Source of the DNA: an uncultured Clostridia bacterium
Lineage (GTDB): Bacteria; Bacillota; Clostridia; TANB77; CAG-508
Reading direction: 5' to 3'
Assembly (NCBI GenBank): GCA_934129895.1
Contig: CAKOWY010000007.1
Location: forward strand, 31,294-95,293
DNA: 64,000 nucleotides
Shown: piece after piece, positions 25,052 to 34,140 of the stretch
Layout: every line of letters begins with the position of its first letter
Position numbering within the stretch: the first letter of the stretch is position 1
Notes under the pieces: generated by a model
The model's input: the letters and a program-made list of their open reading frames with translations, nothing else
What the model was told of the DNA's origin: nothing
The model's database searches: none
Translations under genes and position numbers: made by a program

Positions 25052-26434
25052 CTAAAATTCAACTTTTTCACTTATCCAATTTTCTAATTCATTTATATTT
25101 ACTCTTACTTGTTCCATTGTATCTCTATCTCTAATTGTTACTGAATTATCATTTAATGTGTCAAAGTCAACTGTTACACAATATGGTGTTCCTATTTCAT
25201 CTTCTCTTCTATATCTTTTTCCAATTGAACCAGCTTCATCATATTCACACATAAATTTCTTTGATAATTGTTCATAAACTTCTTGTGCTTTATCTGACAA
25301 TTTCTTTGATAGTGGTAATACTGCTACTTTATATGGTGCTAATGCTGGATGTAAATGTAATACTACTCTTGTATCACCTTCTGCAATCTCTTCTTCATCA
25401 TAGGCATTACATAAAAATGCTAATGCAACTCTGTCTGCTCCAAGTGATGGTTCTATACAATATGGTATGTATTTTTCATTTGTTTCTGGATCTAAATATG
25501 TAAAATCTTGATTTGATTGTCTTGCATGATTTGATAAATCATAATCTGTTCTATCAGCAATTCCCCATAATTCTCCCCATCCAAATGGAAATGCATATTC
25601 TATATCTGTTGTTGCTTTACTATAAAATACTAATTCTTCTGGACTATGATCTCTTAAACGTATATTTTCTTCTTTCATTCCTAATGATATTAACCATTTT
25701 TCACAGAATTTTTTCCAATATTCATGCCACTCTAAATCTGTTCCTGGTTTACAGAAAAATTCAAGTTCCATTTGCTCAAATTCTCTTGTTCTAAATGTAA
25801 AGTTTCCTGGTGTTATTTCATTTCTGAAAGCCTTACCTATTTGTGCAATTCCCATTGGTAATTTTCTTCTTGTTGTTCTCATTACATTTTTGAAGTTTAC
25901 AAATATTCCTTGTGCTGTTTCTGGTCTTAAATAGATTTCTGCTTTTGCATCTTCTGTTACACCTTGAAATGTTTTGAACATTAAATTAAATTTACGAATT
26001 GATGTAAAATTGTGTTTTCCACAATTTGGACAACAGATATTATTATCATCTAAAAATTTTATCATTTCTTCATCTGTCATTCCATCTGCAATCATGTCTT
26101 TTCCTTGTTCGTGTGCCCATTCTTCTATTAATTTATCTGCTCTATGTCTTGTTTTACATTCTTTACAATCTATAAGTGGATCTGAAAATCCTCCAACATG
26201 TCCTGATGCAACCCAAGTTTGTGGATTCATTAATATTGCTGCATCTAATCCAACATTATATTTGCTTTCTTGAATAAATTTTTTTCTCCATAATGCTTTT
26301 ACATTATTTTTTAATTCTACCCCTAGAGGTCCATAATCCCATGTATTTGATAATCCTCCATAAATTTCTGATCCAGGATATATATATCCTCTTGCCTTAC
26401 ACAAATTTACTATTGTGTCCATTGATTTTACCAT
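25052..26434 (-). CDS. glyQS: Glycyl-tRNA synthetase, dimeric type
   Basis: Charges tRNA-Gly. A 460-residue single-chain class II synthetase of the dimeric type. Class II motif 1 (SNTWDYGPLGVELKNN) is near residues 26-41, motif 2 (IGKAFRNEITPGNFTFRTREFEQMELEFF) mid-protein and motif 3 (PSLGADRVALAF) further on; a zinc-like CxxC pair (CCPNCGKH, CKECKTRH) lies in an insertion. The C-terminal anticodon-binding domain ends the protein. ATG 26434 follows AGGAGG. A T-box leader upstream controls expression by uncharged tRNA-Gly. Confidence 0.96.
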   Translation of the reverse strand: MVKSMDTIVNLCKARGYIYPGSEIYGGLSNTWDYGPLGVELKNNVKALWRKKFIQESKYNVGLDAAILMNPQTWVASGHVGGFSDPLIDCKECKTRHRADKLIEEWAHEQGKDMIADGMTDEEMIKFLDDNNICCPNCGKHNFTSIRKFNLMFKTFQGVTEDAKAEIYLRPETAQGIFVNFKNVMRTTRRKLPMGIAQIGKAFRNEITPGNFTFRTREFEQMELEFFCKPGTDLEWHEYWKKFCEKWLISLGMKEENIRLRDHSPEELVFYSKATTDIEYAFPFGWGELWGIADRTDYDLSNHARQSNQDFTYLDPETNEKYIPYCIEPSLGADRVALAFLCNAYDEEEIAEGDTRVVLHLHPALAPYKVAVLPLSKKLSDKAQEVYEQLSKKFMCEYDEAGSIGKRYRREDEIGTPYCVTVDFDTLNDNSVTIRDRDTMEQVRVNINELENWISEKVEF

Positions 26435-26474
26435 TTTTTATTCCTCCTTATTTTTTGCTAGTTACTGAATTATA

Positions 26475-26702
26475 AAATAAAAACTTTCATTCCTAGCAAT
26501 ACTAAAAATATTGCTAGGGACGAAAGTTTAATTTCCGCGATTCCACCCTAATTCTAAAAAACTATATTAAAGCTTTTTAGCACCTTAATTTATATTACTC
26601 CAAAGCTCCCCTCATGATTTCTATTACTAATTTTCCACCATATATTAGCTCTCTATAAATATCTATCATAATTTTTCTTTTTCATTGTAATCTTATTAAA
26701 TT
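26475..26702 (-). promoter_or_regulatory. T-box riboswitch (tRNA-Gly) of glyQS
   Basis: On the minus strand the T-box AGGGTGGAATCGCGG is at 26549-26535. A long terminator stem follows at 26529-26481 (AAACTTTCGTCCCTAGCAAT paired with the mirror arm) and a T run. Stem I occupies the AG-rich part from about 26690. Pairing with uncharged tRNA stabilises the antiterminator. I could not place the specifier codon with confidence. Confidence 0.9.
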
Positions 26703-26708
26703 GTTTAT

Positions 26709-26737
26709 ATTATATGATTTTTATTTTTTCTTGTCAA
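26709..26737 (-). promoter_or_regulatory. glyQS promoter inside the transglycosylase 3' end
   Basis: TTGACA (26737-26732) and TATAAT (26714-26709) on the minus strand are 17 bases apart, a perfect consensus. The -35 lies within the last codons of the upstream GT51 gene. Confidence 0.85.
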
Positions 26738-27464
26738 TAGTTTTTTCTACAACTGCATTACTTTCTTGTAATATTTCTTCTTTTTCATCTTCATTTATAA
26801 AATTATATTTTACCATTTTATCTAATACTTGAATTTGCCTTTGTTTAGCTAATTTCAAATGCTTTGTTGGGCAATATGCTGATGGTGCATTAGGAATTCC
26901 AGCAAGCATACTAGCTTCATTTCTATTCATATCGATTGTTTTTTTATCATAATATCCTTCTGAAGCATCTGCTACACAATAATATCCATCTCCAAAATAA
27001 CTTGTATTTAAATATAATTCTAATATTGTATTTTTATCACATTCTTTTTCTATTTCAAAAGCCATAAAAAATTCTGCAATCTTTCTTAATGCTGATTTTT
27101 CTTGAGTAAAATAAATATTTTTAGCTAATTGTTGTGTAATTGTACTTCCTCCTTCTTTCAGTTCCATAGCTTTTACATTAACCCAACAAGCTCTTGCAAG
27201 AGATACTATATCTACTGCACCATGATTATAAAATCTTCTATCTTCAACAGCAATTACTGCATTTAAATAAAATTCCGGCATTTCATCTAGTTTCGTATAA
27301 TTTTCCTTTTCTTGTATTTCCTTTACTTTGTCTGATATACTAATTTGATTTAAAGCATTTTTATAAACATTATATCCTTTATATATCAAAGTTGCTGCTG
27401 CAAATATTAGTGTTAAAATTATAATTACTATTATTACTTTTATTATTTTCAATATTTTCTTCAT
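26721..27464 (-). CDS. Monofunctional peptidoglycan glycosyltransferase (GT51)
   Basis: Polymerises glycan strands from lipid II at the outer face of the membrane. It has an N-terminal membrane helix (residues about 8-32) and the GT51 catalytic motifs AVEDRRFYNHGAVD (catalytic Glu), KEGGSTITQQLAKNIYF, KILELYLN-like TILELYLNTSYFG and SMLAGIPNAPSAYCP. At 247 residues it has no room for a transpeptidase domain, so it resembles MtgA-type enzymes or Staphylococcus-type SgtB. The ATG 27464 follows AAAGGTG. The -35 of the glyQS promoter is inside its 3' end. Confidence 0.92.
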   Translation of the reverse strand: MKKILKIIKVIIVIIILTLIFAAATLIYKGYNVYKNALNQISISDKVKEIQEKENYTKLDEMPEFYLNAVIAVEDRRFYNHGAVDIVSLARACWVNVKAMELKEGGSTITQQLAKNIYFTQEKSALRKIAEFFMAFEIEKECDKNTILELYLNTSYFGDGYYCVADASEGYYDKKTIDMNRNEASMLAGIPNAPSAYCPTKHLKLAKQRQIQVLDKMVKYNFINEDEKEEILQESNAVVEKTIDKKK

Positions 27465-27564
27465 TTCATCACCTTTATATATATTGTACTACATTTTTTG
27501 TGACAAATAAATGACAATTTATTAATTTTTTCTTATATTTTTTAATTTTATTATAAAATAAAGA

Positions 27565-27591
27565 ACTGATAATGTTTTTGGCATCATCAGT
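27565..27591 (-). terminator. Terminator of the SleB-like gene
   Basis: ACTGAT(G/A)ATG and CATTATCAGT arms around a 7-base loop, with a T-rich run on the minus strand. A further 8-bp inverted repeat TTGGTCAA/TTGACCAA lies at 27614-27645, between it and the gene. Confidence 0.7.
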
Positions 27592-27654
27592 CCTCTTGTA
27601 CGCTCAACCTAATTTGGTCAAGCGGGTGTGTGTATCTTTGACCAAGCTAACAGT

Positions 27655-28455
27655 TTAGCCAAACTTATAGTAGAAAATGTGTTGCCCGATTTTGACCTTG
27701 CATTTGATGTTATCTCTTGCAACTTTTTCGGACTGACTCGAAATTGCGTCTGGATTATAGAAACCAAGAGCCCCTGTTCCAGCATATTCATCCGCATTCA
27801 ATCCCAATCGTGCCGCTTCTTGCCTCAGAAGTTCTTCGGTTGGATCATCTCCTGCCAATGCCTGCATAGCTGCTTGAACACAGCTTTCCGGAACATTTGT
27901 TACAACCTTTCCCCCAGCATAAATCTTGCCATTCTTCACTGGTGAAAATTGTTGTTTTTGGAAAATTACCCCTCTAACAGTATTTGGATAAATCGAAGAA
28001 TTTATCCGATTCAAGACTGTAGCTGCAACTGCAACTTGTCCCTCGAATGGTTGATTTCCAGCTTCAGCAAAAACAATTTGCGCAAGCAAAATTTCATCTT
28101 CTGACAATGAATTTTCTTCTTCAATGTCATCTTCTGAAATCTCCTCATTTGGATTTTTCCCAACCAAAATTGTCAACATAATATTCTTGTGAGAATATAA
28201 CTCATCCAATTTTGAAAATGAGTTCTTGGTTTCAACAACGTTCTTAGCGGATGAACCCTCGGTTACATTCTCCAAAATGTCACCTCCTGTAAATACAAGA
28301 CAACCGCTAATATCTGCTTCCGATGAACTTTCTTCCTGCGAATGATTCACAGGTTCAAATCCACCATTCGCAAAAATTGCAATTGTAATGGCAATACCAA
28401 TTGCAATTCCTACAGCAGAGTTCCAGTCAAATTTTTTCTTCATCCGTCTTTTCAT
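27655..28455 (-). CDS. SleB/CwlJ-family cell wall hydrolase (GC-richer copy)
   Basis: The C-terminal half (about residues 120-266) is a Hydrolase_2 domain: EILLAQIVFAEAGNQPFEGQVAVAATVLNR, GVIFQKQQFSPV and GALGFYNP, as in SleB and CwlJ cortex-lytic enzymes. E in FAEAG is the likely catalytic acid. The N-terminus has a basic stretch and one membrane helix (about 10-30), then an acidic linker. The start is unclear: AAAGGAG lies one base before a GTG at 28470 and about 14 before ATG 28455; I use 28455. The gene is GC-rich relative to neighbours (29 of 60 bases at 27781-27840), suggesting acquisition. It differs clearly from the 46-kb SleB. Confidence 0.8.
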   Translation of the reverse strand: MKRRMKKKFDWNSAVGIAIGIAITIAIFANGGFEPVNHSQEESSSEADISGCLVFTGGDILENVTEGSSAKNVVETKNSFSKLDELYSHKNIMLTILVGKNPNEEISEDDIEEENSLSEDEILLAQIVFAEAGNQPFEGQVAVAATVLNRINSSIYPNTVRGVIFQKQQFSPVKNGKIYAGGKVVTNVPESCVQAAMQALAGDDPTEELLRQEAARLGLNADEYAGTGALGFYNPDAISSQSEKVARDNIKCKVKIGQHIFYYKFG

Positions 28456-28538
28456 TTTTTTATAACACACTCCTTTATTTTACGGATACTTTTATTTTAC
28501 CATATTTTTACTTTTATTTCAAGTTTTTTTCTATTACA

Positions 28539-28571
28539 AAAAGAGATTCCTTTAATTGGAATCCCTTTTAT
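28539..28571 (-). terminator. Terminator of the 28.6-kb gene
   Basis: On the minus strand GGGATTCC and GGAATCTC arms around an AATTAAA-type loop, followed by a T run. Confidence 0.8.
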
Positions 28572-28573
28572 AT

Positions 28574-28900
28574 TCACCAAATAAGTTTTGCGTGTTTTAC
28601 AAATTTTAAAACATCTTTCCAAATATTTTCACATTCTGTTTCAATTATACATGCCTTACAATAAATTTTAAATGCACTACTATATTTTCCATTTATATGA
28701 TATAACCCTTTTTTCTTAGGTCTTATATCAATCTTATCTTTATCATTATAATAATGCCAAAATCCATTCCTATAAATAGTATAAATTCCTTCTCCCTTTA
28801 CAACAGTTACACTAATCAATTGATTATCCTTAATTATAAATTCTGTATAACTATCCTTCTTAGAAATTTTGAAAATCCGTTCTTCATTTGTAATTGTCAT
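28574..28900 (-). CDS. Small beta-rich protein, unknown function
   Basis: I do not recognise it. ATG 28900 has GGAGG nine bases upstream and gives 108 residues; an in-frame start at 28918 has no ribosome site. Strands dominate: FIIKDNQLISVTVVKGEGIYTIYRNGFWHYY, followed by a basic KPKKKGLYHINGK and a two-Cys segment (YCKACIIETEC). No signal peptide. The gene lies alone between two terminators, so it is its own transcription unit. Codon use is that of the host genome. Confidence 0.55.
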   Translation of the reverse strand: MTITNEERIFKISKKDSYTEFIIKDNQLISVTVVKGEGIYTIYRNGFWHYYNDKDKIDIRPKKKGLYHINGKYSSAFKIYCKACIIETECENIWKDVLKFVKHAKLIW

Positions 28901-28924
28901 TTTTATACCTCCATTCAATTAACA

Positions 28925-28973
28925 AAAAAAGGTTAAATATACAACATATCATTATATTATATTCAACCTTTTT
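28925..28973 (-). terminator. AT-rich terminator after the VanY-like gene
   Basis: AAAAAGGTTGAATATA and TATATTTAACCTTTTT arms on the minus strand around an AT-rich loop, ending in a T run. The stem is long but mostly A-T. Confidence 0.6.
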
Positions 28974-28988
28974 ATATTTATGCATATT

Positions 28989-29927
28989 TTATTTATTTCC
29001 ATTTTGTAAATATTCAACATACTCTTCCAAACACATATTAAGTTCATTCATCCTTTTAGCATTTTCTTCTCCAACATATCTCCAATGCCAAGATTCATAA
29101 GCTATTTTTGTTTTATCTTCTTTGTCTTCTGGATATCTTAAAACAAACCCATAATTTTCTGCATTTTTTAATAACCATTTGTATTCTGAAGTCTTCGCAA
29201 ACGAATTATCTACATAATTAAAATCAACAGCTAGCCCTAAATTATGGTCACTTCCACCTGGTTTATTTATGTATTCTAATGTAAGCTTTTCTGCTTCATC
29301 TTGTGTTTTACCTTGCTTTAAATATTTTTGTATACTTGCATCAAATAACTCTTTTTGTCTTTTTACACTTCTATATGTTGACTGACACCATATATTAGTA
29401 TTACCATCTTTTTTCATAGCATTTAGCATGTCTTTTAAGTAGCTAACAGCTCTTGCATCAAACTGTTTAGGATTAGATGAATTGTCTATATTTGCCAATT
29501 CAACATCAAAATCTTCTGGTAATAAATTATCGTAATTTGCAAGCCTTAATTTCCAGTCCGTAATTTCTACTTTATTACTTGGAGTATCTGTATTATTTTC
29601 TGGCGTTTTATTATCAGTAGTTGTTGTTTCTGTTGTTTGAGTAATATTTGTATTATTATTTTGTGTATCTTTATTTTCATTTGCTGATGTTTTTATGTCC
29701 TTATTCTTCAAATTACTTATAGCAAATATTATTAATAATGGTATTACAATTACTACAAATACTTTTTTCTTATTTAATTTGCCTTTTTTCATCCTTTTTG
29801 CTTTTCTTTTTTTGGGATTTCTTCCACCATTATTGTAACTTGGCTTGTAATAATTTATTTTATTACTACTATGTTTGGAACGATGATTTCTTTTCCTATA
29901 ATTTACATTTCTATATATATCTTCCAT
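28989..29927 (-). CDS. D-alanyl-D-alanine carboxypeptidase (VanY, M15B family)
   Basis: Trims the terminal D-Ala from peptidoglycan stem peptides, outside the membrane. A very basic N-terminus (RKRNHRSKHSSNK, KKRKAKRMKKGKLNKKK; residues about 12-55) precedes one membrane helix (about 56-72), a Thr/Asn-rich linker and the M15 domain (about 130-300). Zinc ligands and catalytic residues are seen in GGSDHNLGLAVDF and ESWHWRYVG. Resistance to vancomycin is not implied; VanX/VanA-type genes are absent. ATG 29927 follows AGGAG. Confidence 0.9.
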   Translation of the reverse strand: MEDIYRNVNYRKRNHRSKHSSNKINYYKPSYNNGGRNPKKRKAKRMKKGKLNKKKVFVVIVIPLLIIFAISNLKNKDIKTSANENKDTQNNNTNITQTTETTTTDNKTPENNTDTPSNKVEITDWKLRLANYDNLLPEDFDVELANIDNSSNPKQFDARAVSYLKDMLNAMKKDGNTNIWCQSTYRSVKRQKELFDASIQKYLKQGKTQDEAEKLTLEYINKPGGSDHNLGLAVDFNYVDNSFAKTSEYKWLLKNAENYGFVLRYPEDKEDKTKIAYESWHWRYVGEENAKRMNELNMCLEEYVEYLQNGNK

Positions 29928-30010
29928 TATAGCTCCTATTAATTAATTTTACTTTACAACTTTTTATGTATATAAATCTTATCACAAATATATTTTTTTA
30001 TCAATATCAA

Positions 30011-30040
30011 AAATAGCCATATTTTTTAATATGGCTATTT
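30011..30040 (-). terminator. Terminator of clpB
   Basis: Perfect 13-bp stem AAATAGCCATATT/AATATGGCTATTT with a 4-base loop. Confidence 0.9.
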
Positions 30041-30051
30041 CTCTTTAACAT

Positions 30052-32646
30052 TTACTTTATATATAATTCATTATTTTCACAATCTACTGTAATTGTTGTA
30101 TTTGGTAAAATTTTATTTGCTAAAATATTTTTTGCTATTAATGTCTCAAGTTTCTTTTGAACAAATCTCTTTAATGGTCTTGCACCATAAACTTCATCAT
30201 ATCCATTATTAATTAAATAATCTTTTGCTGATTGTGTAACATTTAAACTAATATGTTTATCATCAAGTCTTCTTTCCAAATCTTTAATTAATAAGTCTAA
30301 TATTCTTCCTATTTCAGTTTTCTGTAATGGTTTATAAAATACTATTTCATCTAATCTGTTCAAAAATTCTGGTCTAAAGCTTTGTTTTAATAATTTTCTT
30401 ACATTTTCTTTTGCTTCTTCAGATATTTCTCCATTTTCTTGAATTCCGTCTAATATATAACTTGAACCTAAGTTTGAAGTTAATATTATAATTGTATTTT
30501 TAAAGTCTACTGTTCTTCCTTGTGAATCTGTAATTCTACCATCATCAAGTACTTGTAACAAAATATTAAATACATCTGGATGAGCTTTTTCTATTTCATC
30601 AAATAAAACTACTGAATATGGTTTTCTTCTTACTGCTTCTGTTAATTGTCCACCTTCTTCATATCCAACATATCCTGGAGGCGCACCAATTAATCTAGAT
30701 ACAGAGTATTTTTCCATATACTCACTCATATCTATTCTTATCATATTATGTTCATCATCAAATAAGCATTCTGCTAATGCTTTTGCAAGTTCTGTTTTAC
30801 CAACACCTGTTGGTCCTAAGAACATAAATGATCCTATTGGTTTACGTGGATCTCCAATTCCTGCTCTTGAACGCATTATTGCTTCAGATACTTTTTCTAC
30901 TGCATCGTCTTGTCCAATTACTCTCTTATGCAATAATTCTGGTAAATGTAGGATTTTTTCTCTTTCGCTTTCCATTAATTTTGTAACTGGAATTCCTGTC
31001 CATCTTGAAATAATTTTTGTTATTTCATCTTCTGTTACTTTATTTCTTAATAGTCCATCTTCTTTTCCTTTTTCAGATAATTCTTCCTCTGCTTTTAATT
31101 CTTTTTGCAATTCTGGAAGTTTACCATATCTTAATTCTGCTACTTTTCCTAAATCATATACTCTTTCTGCTTGTTCTATTTGTGCATTTACTTGTTCTAT
31201 TTCTTCACGTAATTTTTGTACTTTAGAAATTGCTTGTTTTTCATTTTCCCATTTTGCTTTCATTCCATCAAATTTTGTTTTTAATTCTGCTTTTTCTTTT
31301 TTGATGTCTTCTAGTCTTTTTTTAGAAATTTCATCTGTTTCTTTTGAAAGTGCTGTTTCTTCAATTTCTAATTGCATTATTTTTCTTGATACTTCATCAA
31401 GTTCTGTTGGCATTGATTGCATTTCTGTTTTTATCATTGCACAAGCTTCATCTATTAAGTCTATTGCTTTATCTGGTAAAAATCTGTCTGAAATATATCT
31501 GTGTGATAATGTTGCTGCAGTAATTAATGCATTATCTGATATTTTAACTCCATGATATACTTCATATCTTTCTTTTAATCCTCTTAATATTGATATTGTA
31601 TCTTCTACTGTTGGCTCATCTACCATTACTGGTTGGAAACGTCTTTCTAGTGCTTGGTCTTTTTCTATATATTGTCTATATTCATTTAATGTTGTTGCAC
31701 CAATACAATGTAATTCTCCTCTTGCTAACATTGGTTTTAATAAGTTTCCAGCATCCATTGCACCATCTGTTTTTCCTGCTCCAACAATTGTGTGAATTTC
31801 ATCAATAAATAAGATAATTTTTCCTTCACTTTTCTTTACTTCTTGTAATACTGCTTTTAATCTTTCCTCAAATTCTCCTCTATATTTTGCACCAGCTACA
31901 AGTAGTCCCATATCAAGTGAGAATATTGTACAGTCTTTTAATCCTTCTGGCACATCTCCTCTAACAATTCTTAATGCTAATCCTTCTGCTATTGCTGTTT
32001 TACCAACACCTGGTTCACCAATTAAACATGGATTGTTTTTAGTTTTTCTTGATAGAATTCTTATTACATTTCTTATTTCATTATCTCTTCCTATTACTGG
32101 ATCAAGTTTTTGGTCTCTTGCCATTTGTACTAAGTCTTGACCATATTTCTTTAAAACATCATAGGTTTCTTCTGGATTGTCTGTTGTTACTCTTGTGTTT
32201 CCTCTAACTTCTGATAATGCTTTTAAAAATGCGTTTTTTGTTATATTAAATGTTCTAAATAATTCTTTTAATTGACTATTTGCATGATCAAATATTGAAA
32301 TCATTATATGTTCAACAGATACATATTCGTCTTTCATTTTTTTTGCTATATTTTCACTATCTGCTAATACTAAATCTGTATCTTGTGATACATATATTCC
32401 ATCATTTGGTCTTGATCCTCCTGTCATTCTTGGCTTGTTATCAACTAGTCTTTTTACTTCATTTTCGAAGTTTTCTTCATTTGATGTAATTTTCTTTATT
32501 AGCTCTTTTATTAAGCTATTATCTTGCTCTAGTAATGCAAGTAATATGTGTTCTTGTTCTACTTGTACATTTTGATTTGTGCTTGCTAATGTTTGTGCAT
32601 TTTGTAATGCTTCTATTGATTTTTGCGTAAATTTTTGTATATTCAT
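30052..32646 (-). CDS. clpB: ATP-dependent disaggregase ClpB
   Basis: Hsp100 chaperone that pulls aggregated proteins apart with DnaK. A Clp-N domain (residues 1-140), first AAA domain with Walker A GEPGVGKTAIAEG and Walker B IILFIDEIH, a coiled-coil middle domain (about 400-520), second AAA domain with GPTGVGKTELAKAL and VVLFDEIEKAHPDVF, and a C-terminal D2-small domain are visible. The middle domain separates ClpB from ClpC. ATG 32646 has GGAGAG nine bases upstream (864 residues). A CIRCE-like element upstream implies HrcA control. Confidence 0.97.
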   Translation of the reverse strand: MNIQKFTQKSIEALQNAQTLASTNQNVQVEQEHILLALLEQDNSLIKELIKKITSNEENFENEVKRLVDNKPRMTGGSRPNDGIYVSQDTDLVLADSENIAKKMKDEYVSVEHIMISIFDHANSQLKELFRTFNITKNAFLKALSEVRGNTRVTTDNPEETYDVLKKYGQDLVQMARDQKLDPVIGRDNEIRNVIRILSRKTKNNPCLIGEPGVGKTAIAEGLALRIVRGDVPEGLKDCTIFSLDMGLLVAGAKYRGEFEERLKAVLQEVKKSEGKIILFIDEIHTIVGAGKTDGAMDAGNLLKPMLARGELHCIGATTLNEYRQYIEKDQALERRFQPVMVDEPTVEDTISILRGLKERYEVYHGVKISDNALITAATLSHRYISDRFLPDKAIDLIDEACAMIKTEMQSMPTELDEVSRKIMQLEIEETALSKETDEISKKRLEDIKKEKAELKTKFDGMKAKWENEKQAISKVQKLREEIEQVNAQIEQAERVYDLGKVAELRYGKLPELQKELKAEEELSEKGKEDGLLRNKVTEDEITKIISRWTGIPVTKLMESEREKILHLPELLHKRVIGQDDAVEKVSEAIMRSRAGIGDPRKPIGSFMFLGPTGVGKTELAKALAECLFDDEHNMIRIDMSEYMEKYSVSRLIGAPPGYVGYEEGGQLTEAVRRKPYSVVLFDEIEKAHPDVFNILLQVLDDGRITDSQGRTVDFKNTIIILTSNLGSSYILDGIQENGEISEEAKENVRKLLKQSFRPEFLNRLDEIVFYKPLQKTEIGRILDLLIKDLERRLDDKHISLNVTQSAKDYLINNGYDEVYGARPLKRFVQKKLETLIAKNILANKILPNTTITVDCENNELYIK

Positions 32647-32714
32647 AAATATCACTCTCCTTTTATATTATAGGTAAGTTCAAAGAACTTTCATATAATA
32701 TGAATATATGTTTT

Positions 32715-32742
32715 AACAGCACCTCTTTTAGATAGTGCTGTT
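32715..32742 (-). promoter_or_regulatory. Hairpin in the clpB leader
   Basis: Perfect 8-bp arms AACAGCAC/GTGCTGTT with a 12-base loop in the transcribed leader, about 70 bases before the start codon. It is not followed by a T run on the minus strand, so it is not a normal terminator. It may stabilise the mRNA or respond to heat. Confidence 0.5.
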
Positions 32743-32766
32743 ACTTTCTTTTTATTTACATTTATT

Positions 32767-32809
32767 ATTATACATCGTCTTTTTAGCAATGTCAATAGTA
32801 GAGTGCTAA
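32767..32809 (-). promoter_or_regulatory. clpB promoter overlapped by a CIRCE-like operator
   Basis: On the minus strand TTAGCACTC (32809-32801), nine bases, then CATTGCTAA (32791-32783) match CIRCE (TTAGCACTC-N9-GAGTGCTAA), with one arm degenerate. The spacing is the canonical nine. A -35 TTGACA (32795-32790) and -10 TATAAT (32772-32767), 17 bases apart, lie within or just after it, so bound HrcA repressor would block the promoter. Confidence 0.75.
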
Positions 32810-32823
32810 TTTTGTAAATTTTT

Positions 32824-34140
32824 TTACATCAAATGTACCAAAAATACTTTTGCTAAACTTAAAAATATAAAAAATCCCAATACATCAGTAGCAGTTGTCA
32901 AAAATATTGAAGAAGACAATGCTGGATCAATTTTTAACTTTTGCAAAATTAATGGAATCAATATTCCAGACACACCTGAAATTATCAAATTTGCGACCAT
33001 TGCTAAAAAAGCAATAATTCCCAAATAATAATTTCCATACATTATTGAAACAATTCCACTTGTTACAATTCCTATAACTGCCCCATCTATAACTCCAAGC
33101 AATATTTCTTTTCCAAGTAAATGCCAAGAATCTTTTAAACTAACCTTTCCCATTGCAATATTTCTAATTATAATAGAAATAGTCTGTGTTCCTGCATTTC
33201 CACCCATACCTGTAATAATTGACATTATAGATGATAATGCTACAACTTGTGCAATTGTAGATTCAAAAACTTTTATTGTTGCAGATGCTAAAAATGCAGT
33301 TAACAAATTTACAAGTAACCATGGAAGTCTTAATTTTATAGATTCCCATAATGTACTATCTAATGTCTCTTCTTTTGCGACACCACCCATTTTTAACAAA
33401 TCTTCTGTATGTTCTTCAACTATTACATCAACTATATCATCAATTGTTATAATTCCAAGCATCGCTTTTTTCTTATTTAAAACTGGTATTGCAGTCAAGT
33501 CATATTTTGAAACTATTAAAGCAACTTCCTCTTGGTCTGTTTCTGGATCAACATATACAAAATGTTCATTTGTTATTTCTTCTAATTTTTCGTTTTCAGG
33601 AGCAACTAATATATCTCTTAATTGTGCTGTTCCTATTAATTCTTTTTTCCTATTTACAACAAAAATTGTATCAATTAACTCTGTTTTTGGTGCTATTTCT
33701 TTTATCTTTTTTATTGCATCTTCTATTGGAAGATTAGCATTAAGAGCTATATATTCTGTTGTCATAATACCACCTGCGCAATCATCTTTATACCCTAAAA
33801 GTTCTTTAATAACAGCTCTATCTCCACTTTTCATCAAATTGATTAATTCTTTAGATTTTCCAACATTCATTTCTCCTAAAATATCTACAATATCATCTTT
33901 TGACATATAGCTAAATACTTTTAAGATTTTCTTATTATCCAAAAACTTTAATATTCTAAGCTGTGTATCTAATTCAGCTTCTTCTAATATTCCAGCTAAT
34001 TCTTCCTCTGTTGGTTTCTTTAAAAATTCTTCTAATTCGTCATCATCATATTCAGATAGCTTTAAAGCTAGATCGACAGCAGTAATGTCGTCTAGCTCTT
34101 CTAAGTTCTCTAAATCATTATTTTCATTTCCTTCAATCAT
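32824..34140 (-). CDS. mgtE: Magnesium transporter MgtE
   Basis: A Mg2+ channel gated by internal magnesium. An N-domain (about 1-125) of helical repeats (LEEFLKKPTEEELAGILEEAE), two CBS domains (about 130-255), and five C-terminal membrane helices (about 275-438) are clear; the selectivity segment MGGNAGTQTISI lies within the membrane part. Its 438 residues are standard. It overlaps dxs by four bases (translation coupled). Their link is positional, not obviously functional. Confidence 0.95.
   Translation of the reverse strand: MIEGNENNDLENLEELDDITAVDLALKLSEYDDDELEEFLKKPTEEELAGILEEAELDTQLRILKFLDNKKILKVFSYMSKDDIVDILGEMNVGKSKELINLMKSGDRAVIKELLGYKDDCAGGIMTTEYIALNANLPIEDAIKKIKEIAPKTELIDTIFVVNRKKELIGTAQLRDILVAPENEKLEEITNEHFVYVDPETDQEEVALIVSKYDLTAIPVLNKKKAMLGIITIDDIVDVIVEEHTEDLLKMGGVAKEETLDSTLWESIKLRLPWLLVNLLTAFLASATIKVFESTIAQVVALSSIMSIITGMGGNAGTQTISIIIRNIAMGKVSLKDSWHLLGKEILLGVIDGAVIGIVTSGIVSIMYGNYYLGIIAFLAMVANLIISGVSGILIPLILQKLKIDPALSSSIFLTTATDVLGFFIFLSLAKVFLVHLM

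Noticed and set aside
27612..27645. TTGGTCAA/TTGACCAA inverted repeat considered as an attachment site
   Set aside because: No matching copy at the other end of the GC-richer patch and no integrase; more likely part of the 3' hairpin region.
28989..29927. VanY-like gene as evidence for vancomycin resistance
   Set aside because: No vanA/vanH/vanX genes nearby; M15B carboxypeptidases are common wall enzymes in clostridia.
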